Below are positions 46,292 to 46,504 of a stretch of DNA of 46,504 bases, one piece after another (position 1 is the stretch's first letter; every line of letters begins with the position of its first letter). The stretch covers positions 153,164 to 199,667 of the forward strand of contig NW_014577223.1 in assembly GCF_000485595.1 (NCBI RefSeq). The letters are read 5' to 3'. The notes below the pieces were generated by a model, which saw only the letters and a program-made list of their open reading frames with translations, was not told the origin of the DNA and made no database searches. This DNA is from Priapulus caudatus. Taxonomy: Eukaryota; Priapulida; Priapulimorpha; Priapulimorphida; Priapulidae. The position numbers and the translations under genes are program-made.

Positions 46292-46504
46292 GCGAAAATA
46301 TTAAACAAAAATAAATATATATGTACTTGTCCCCCTTCTCCCTCGTTCTCTCTTTCTTTCTTTCTTTCTCTCTCGCTATATGTTATGTATATATATATAT
46401 ATATAATATGCGAAAATATTAAACAAAAATAAATATATATGTACTTGTCCCCCTTCTCCCTCGTTCTCTCTTTCTTTCTTTCTTTCTCTCTCGCTATATG
46501 TTAT
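46292..46504. repeat. Tandem duplication with 118-bp period at the window end
   Basis: The unit from GCGAAAATATTAAACAAAAA to a (TTTC)n tract and TATGTTAT, followed by an (AT)n run, restarts at 46410 and is cut by the window edge. Confidence 0.95.

Overview
This looks like about 46 kb of nuclear DNA from an invertebrate animal. It has no operon structure, almost no long open reading frames, abundant microsatellites (GA/CT, CA/GT, AT, GATA, GAAT, TCA), many short inverted-repeat transposons, a tRNA-derived sequence and two 25-N assembly gaps (16573-16597 and 29974-29998). I cannot name the species. The animal assignment rests mainly on one recognisable exon, on the minus strand at 2739-2920. 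It encodes the N terminus of the formin DAAM (Dishevelled-associated activator of morphogenesis), with a good acceptor and a good donor.

My best overall reading is that most of the window is one very large 5' intron of DAAM, transcribed right to left. At the far right (45268-45502, minus) lies an open, GC-rich segment with an ATG and a strong GTAAGT donor. Upstream of it are CRE-like and inverted CCAAT motifs. Its donor phase would join in frame to the DAAM exon at 2920, giving an N-terminally extended DAAM. That join is an inference. No later DAAM exon is visible between 1 and 2738, and I found no complete gene anywhere.

Layout: 1-2690 and 3924-6790 are two copies of one sequence flanking the DAAM exon. 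They are nearly identical over the first 1.4 kb, then suddenly indel-ridden, which suggests an assembly problem in the second copy and in the noisy CT-rich stretch after it (6791-7590). 9136-10253 is a local direct duplication. 11508-11722 is a small inverted-repeat element. 14446-17048 is the most structured object: a 2.6 kb foldback transposon with 8-bp target duplications and mirrored arms of about 350 bp. It contains a decayed reading frame of a repetitive cysteine-rich (tesmin-like CXC) protein family, and a nested 205-bp hairpin whose centre is a telomere-like CCCTAA array. A second hairpin element with a telomere-like centre and its own 9-bp target duplication is at 42672-42913. Other small hairpin elements lie at 18828-18913, 23002-23248, 23506-23579 and 27350-27407. 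29421-30507 holds a pair of related repeats and a tRNA-like sequence. 31741-32530 is a GC-rich island. The stretches between are AT-rich or mixed intronic-type DNA in which I see no gene.
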